Source: JADJXV01 sp964527785 (GTDB lineage Bacteria > Bacteroidota > Ignavibacteria > Kapaibacteriales > UBA961). Taken from it: a stretch of DNA of 9,596 nt. The first letter of the stretch is position 1, and each line of letters opens with the position of its first letter. The notes under the pieces were generated by a model. That model saw nothing but the letters and a program-made list of their open reading frames with translations, was not told where the DNA came from and ran no database searches. The translations under genes and the position numbers were made by a program. This document shows, piece after piece, positions 7,528 through 9,596 of this stretch. Location of the stretch: NCBI GenBank assembly GCA_964527785.1, contig CAZGNO010000117.1, forward strand, positions 1 to 9,596, given 5' to 3'.

Positions 7528-8004
7528 ATGGAAACCGCTATCCCGAAGATTGAGCTTGCTCAAACTATTCTTCGAGGTGAATCGCCGCTATCACAAGGTG
7601 AGCGAGAACTAATCGCAGCTTTTGTTTCATCACGTAATCATTGTGAATTTTGCACTAAGAGTCATGCGGCAACCGCATGGCATCTACCCGGAAACACTCA
7701 AGAGCTTGTAATTGCAGTTCTGGACAATCTTGAAACTGCGCCTATTTCCGATAAGATGAAAGCATTACTCACTATTGCATCTAAAGTGCAACAGAATGGA
7801 CGTTTTGTAACAGAAGAGGATATTAGCAGCGCAAGGAATCTTGGTGCAAATGATTTGGAAATTCACGATACTGTTTTGGTAGCTGCTGCCTTTTGTATGT
7901 ATAATCGGTATGTGGATGGTTTGGCTGCAAGTACTCCTACAGGTGATGAATTATACGATAGGATTGGTGCATATTTAGCTAAAAACGGTTACAGGAAGGA
8001 ATAA
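7528..8004 (+). CDS. AhpD-like / carboxymuconolactone decarboxylase family protein, N-terminally shortened
   Basis: This belongs to the CMD/AhpD-like fold, alkylhydroperoxidase-related proteins that reduce peroxides through a CxxC pair; the physiological substrate is unknown. The 158 residues keep the active-site pattern E27-x11-C39-x2-C42-x3-H46 (in NHCEFCTKSH), matching the AhpD E-C-C-H set. The rest of the subfamily signature is also there: KALLTIASKVQQNG, EIHDTVLVAAAFCMYNRYVDGLA and a C-terminal GY. Relatives are about 180-190 residues and carry an N-terminal LPGIxGLFxFRPETA segment; here that segment lies just upstream, broken by a TAG and a frameshift (7467-7527). The open frame starts at the Met that replaces Pro of RPETA and has no Shine-Dalgarno sequence. 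It may be a shortened working protein or a decaying gene. It lies 100 bases after the T9SS gene. Confidence 0.85.
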   Translation: METAIPKIELAQTILRGESPLSQGERELIAAFVSSRNHCEFCTKSHAATAWHLPGNTQELVIAVLDNLETAPISDKMKALLTIASKVQQNGRFVTEEDISSARNLGANDLEIHDTVLVAAAFCMYNRYVDGLAASTPTGDELYDRIGAYLAKNGYRKE

Positions 8005-8119
8005 ACGCCTTAACACGGCATAATTTTTGATGTGCTTTTGCCTGTTATCTTCTCTAAAAGAGTTAATTTGTATTCAGTTTTACTGTTACCCTCTAGTATT
8101 CTTCATTCCAAGAATTTTC

Positions 8120-9295
8120 ATGTTGTTACTTGTCAAGCACTTTTTATTCGGCGCAATAGTAAGTGCTGTTATTATATTGTTTGTTGTTTCGGGTTGTGGA
8201 CCTGACGAAAATTCACCTGAGCGACGTGCTCAATTCGTTCGAGACTCCCTCCATAGAATAGATTCTGTACGTCAGTATAAAATTGACTCAACCCGTACTG
8301 CCAAAATAAAGGAAGGTAACGAGCGATTTCCAATTATCCATTATCGTCGCACCGCACTTGATAAACACTTACTGGATTCCGTTCGCCGTGTTTTTAGAAA
8401 AGATTCTGCGACAATGACCGGCTATCGTGCATTCACTACTCTCAATCGAAAAGATATACAGTTTTATCATATTGGTGATACTGTTATTATTCCTGATACC
8501 ATATTCAAAGATTTACGGGCATACTCCGTTTTCCCTCAGTACTACCCGGCGGGAGATACAATTGGTAAGATAATTTTTGTATCGCCAAAATACCAGTGCT
8601 ACGCTTGCTATGACAGCGGTCAACTGGTTCGTTTTGCAGCTTGTAATTCAGGCGAAGAACGAAAGCCGAGCTTTCCGGGACGATACGGAGTAAATTGGAA
8701 ATCTCGTCTGCGACGTTCCTCACTCGACAGCAGCTGGGTTCTCCCTTTTACCGTAAATTTTCATTTACAGGCAGGAAGTGCATTCCATCAATTTGAAATG
8801 CCGGGACGCCCTGTATCTCATTCATGTGTCCGACAATTTTTAGCAGATGCTGAGTGGCTTTTCAGGTGGGTACGCGGTGCTAAAATTGATAAGGCAAAAC
8901 ATCAATTTATCCCTTTTACAGGAACGCCTGTCATTATTTTGGATGTGTTTGATTTTTCACGACGGAGAGGAGGTCCATGGCGTGAACTTACCACCAATAA
9001 AGAAATAGCCATTCCTCTCCCGGACAAACCTATGGCGATGGAAGAGGCACTCATTCCTTTGTCGCAAATTCCGGTTGATTCACGAGGCAGCTTACGAAAT
9101 CCCAAACGGTATGTTACTGCAGAGGATACACTTCGAGCCAGGGGTATCATTCGTGAAGGGGTAAGTCTAAGAGAAACTATCAATTACAACAAACTGCGCC
9201 GTCAGAAAGCAATTGCTAAAGCAAAGGCAAAAAAAGCTGAAAGCAAAGAAAAACCTGCAGCAAAACCACCTGATGAGAATACCGATCAGAAGTAG
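8120..9295 (+). CDS. Lipoprotein L,D-transpeptidase (YkuD family)
   Basis: This is a predicted cell-wall enzyme: a cysteine transpeptidase making 3-3 peptidoglycan cross-links or attaching proteins to peptidoglycan. The start at 8120 gives 391 residues and a lipoprotein signal, MLLLVKHFLF then VVSGC with lipidated Cys26; the open frame extends back to a TTG at 8027, but that extension (31 residues) would bury the signal. Residues after the lipobox are rich in charged residues (27-75). The YkuD domain spans about 145-280, with the pattern F-H223-QFEMPGRPVS-H234-S-C236-VR. The catalytic Cys and His are intact, while the usual Gly of SHGC is Ser, a variant I know in Bacteroidota-type enzymes. 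The end (about 355-391) is Lys/Ala/Glu-rich and low in complexity, perhaps a peptidoglycan-facing tail. Gene separation from the preceding gene is 115 bases. Confidence 0.9.
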   Translation: MLLLVKHFLFGAIVSAVIILFVVSGCGPDENSPERRAQFVRDSLHRIDSVRQYKIDSTRTAKIKEGNERFPIIHYRRTALDKHLLDSVRRVFRKDSATMTGYRAFTTLNRKDIQFYHIGDTVIIPDTIFKDLRAYSVFPQYYPAGDTIGKIIFVSPKYQCYACYDSGQLVRFAACNSGEERKPSFPGRYGVNWKSRLRRSSLDSSWVLPFTVNFHLQAGSAFHQFEMPGRPVSHSCVRQFLADAEWLFRWVRGAKIDKAKHQFIPFTGTPVIILDVFDFSRRRGGPWRELTTNKEIAIPLPDKPMAMEEALIPLSQIPVDSRGSLRNPKRYVTAEDTLRARGIIREGVSLRETINYNKLRRQKAIAKAKAKKAESKEKPAAKPPDENTDQK

Positions 9296-9540
9296 AGCCC
9301 TTAATTTTTGTGCTCTTACTTACTGATGTTACGTAACAATTAATGTATTGAGTTTTTTTCCATGTCAAGTCAGATGTTTACCGCCGTGCAATGATAAGTA
9401 ATAAAATTATTCGGCATTGCTAATTTATTATAGCACAAAGTATGTTTATGTAGTTTTTCGTGTTCGTTGACCAAATTTGGCAAGTAATTGAACCCTTCCG
9501 GGTGGGCTCAAGGCGACGTAACTTTTTTAAGAAACACATA
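9296..9540. other. 3' intergenic region after the transpeptidase gene
   Basis: This is 245 bases without a credible gene. It holds a perfect 12-bp palindrome TGTTACGTAACA (9327-9338), a perfect 10-bp palindrome CCAAATTTGG (9471-9480), a weak inverted repeat TGCTA-N8-TAGCA (9418-9435) and a short hairpin ACCC-TTCC-GGGT (9492-9503). None has the stem-plus-T-run form of a standard terminator directly after the stop codon. No tRNA cloverleaf is recognisable. Confidence 0.6.
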
Positions 9541-9595
9541 TGTCATGCTGAGTTCCTGATAGTCGCCGAGCCGCCTACAAAATAATACAATGACA
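9541..9595 (+). repeat. 55-bp dispersed-type repeat, right copy
   Basis: This is the inverted partner of bases 1-55, 54 of 55 positions matching. The ends TGTCAT and ATGACA are complementary (6 bp). It lies 245 bases past the stop of the transpeptidase gene and reads TGTCATGCTGAGTTCC in the direction of transcription, the same sense in which the left copy would be read by the leftward transcript. The window ends one base later. Confidence 0.93.
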
Positions 9596-9596
9596 T

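Noticed and set aside
8007..8028. Possible terminator after the AhpD-like gene: GCC-N7-GGC then T5.
   Set aside because: A 3-bp stem is too weak to call.
8027..8119. Longer transpeptidase start (TTG at 8027, ATG at 8030).
   Set aside because: It would put 30-31 extra residues before a normal lipoprotein signal whose own ATG is at 8120.
9492..9528. Possible rho-independent terminator: ACCC-TTCC-GGGT hairpin with a T6 run at 9523-9528.
   Set aside because: The T-run is about 20 bases from the stem and the stem is only 4 bp; it is also about 200 bases from the transpeptidase stop.
1..9596. A composite transposon bounded by 55-bp terminal inverted repeats.
   Set aside because: There is no transposase, integrase or resolvase inside, the cargo is ordinary chromosomal genes, and each edge copy is complete in itself with its own complementary ends.

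Overview
The window looks like ordinary chromosomal DNA from a member of the Bacteroidota/Chlorobiota/Ignavibacteriota/Kapabacteria assemblage. This is an inference from four things: a secreted protein ending in a type IX secretion (T9SS) sorting domain, an L,D-transpeptidase with the SHSCVR variant, starts that mostly lack a Shine-Dalgarno sequence, and a moderately AT-rich composition. A homogentisate dioxygenase implies an oxygen-using heterotroph. No phage, plasmid, transposase, CRISPR or defence gene is visible, and no tRNA or rRNA.

Layout. Two transcription units diverge from an intergenic region at about 4378-4745. The leftward unit (minus strand) is homogentisate 1,2-dioxygenase hmgA (3091-4377), a membrane PAS/PAS histidine kinase (1236-2999), a GNAT acetyltransferase (754-1212) and a rhomboid protease (91-747). 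The last three genes are separated by only 23 and 6 bases, so they are probably co-transcribed. hmgA has its own sigma70-like promoter and a good ribosome binding site, and may lead the whole unit. The rightward genes (plus strand) are a large secreted Kelch/Gly-rich/T9SS protein (4746-7427), an AhpD-like carboxymuconolactone decarboxylase family protein (7528-8004) and a lipoprotein L,D-transpeptidase (8120-9295). Their spacing (100 and 115 bases) does not argue for or against an operon.

The genes do not form an obvious shared pathway. HmgA is the ring-cleaving step of tyrosine/phenylalanine breakdown, but hpd, maiA and fahA are not in the window. The kinase has no response regulator beside it. 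The transpeptidase and the T9SS protein are cell-envelope or surface products.

The most notable non-gene structure is a pair of 55-bp elements at the two edges (1-55 and 9541-9595). They are inverted relative to each other, 54/55 identical, and each has self-complementary ends. Both lie past the 3' end of the outermost gene in the same orientation relative to transcription. Because the window begins and ends on them, they are probably a multicopy intergenic repeat at which an assembly broke, rather than transposon ends. The other points worth a second look are the AhpD-like gene, whose conserved N-terminus can be read just upstream but is interrupted by a TAG and a one-base frameshift; an inverted repeat placed exactly in the hmgA promoter spacer; and the domain make-up of the T9SS protein. 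I did not find a convincing new multi-gene system here.
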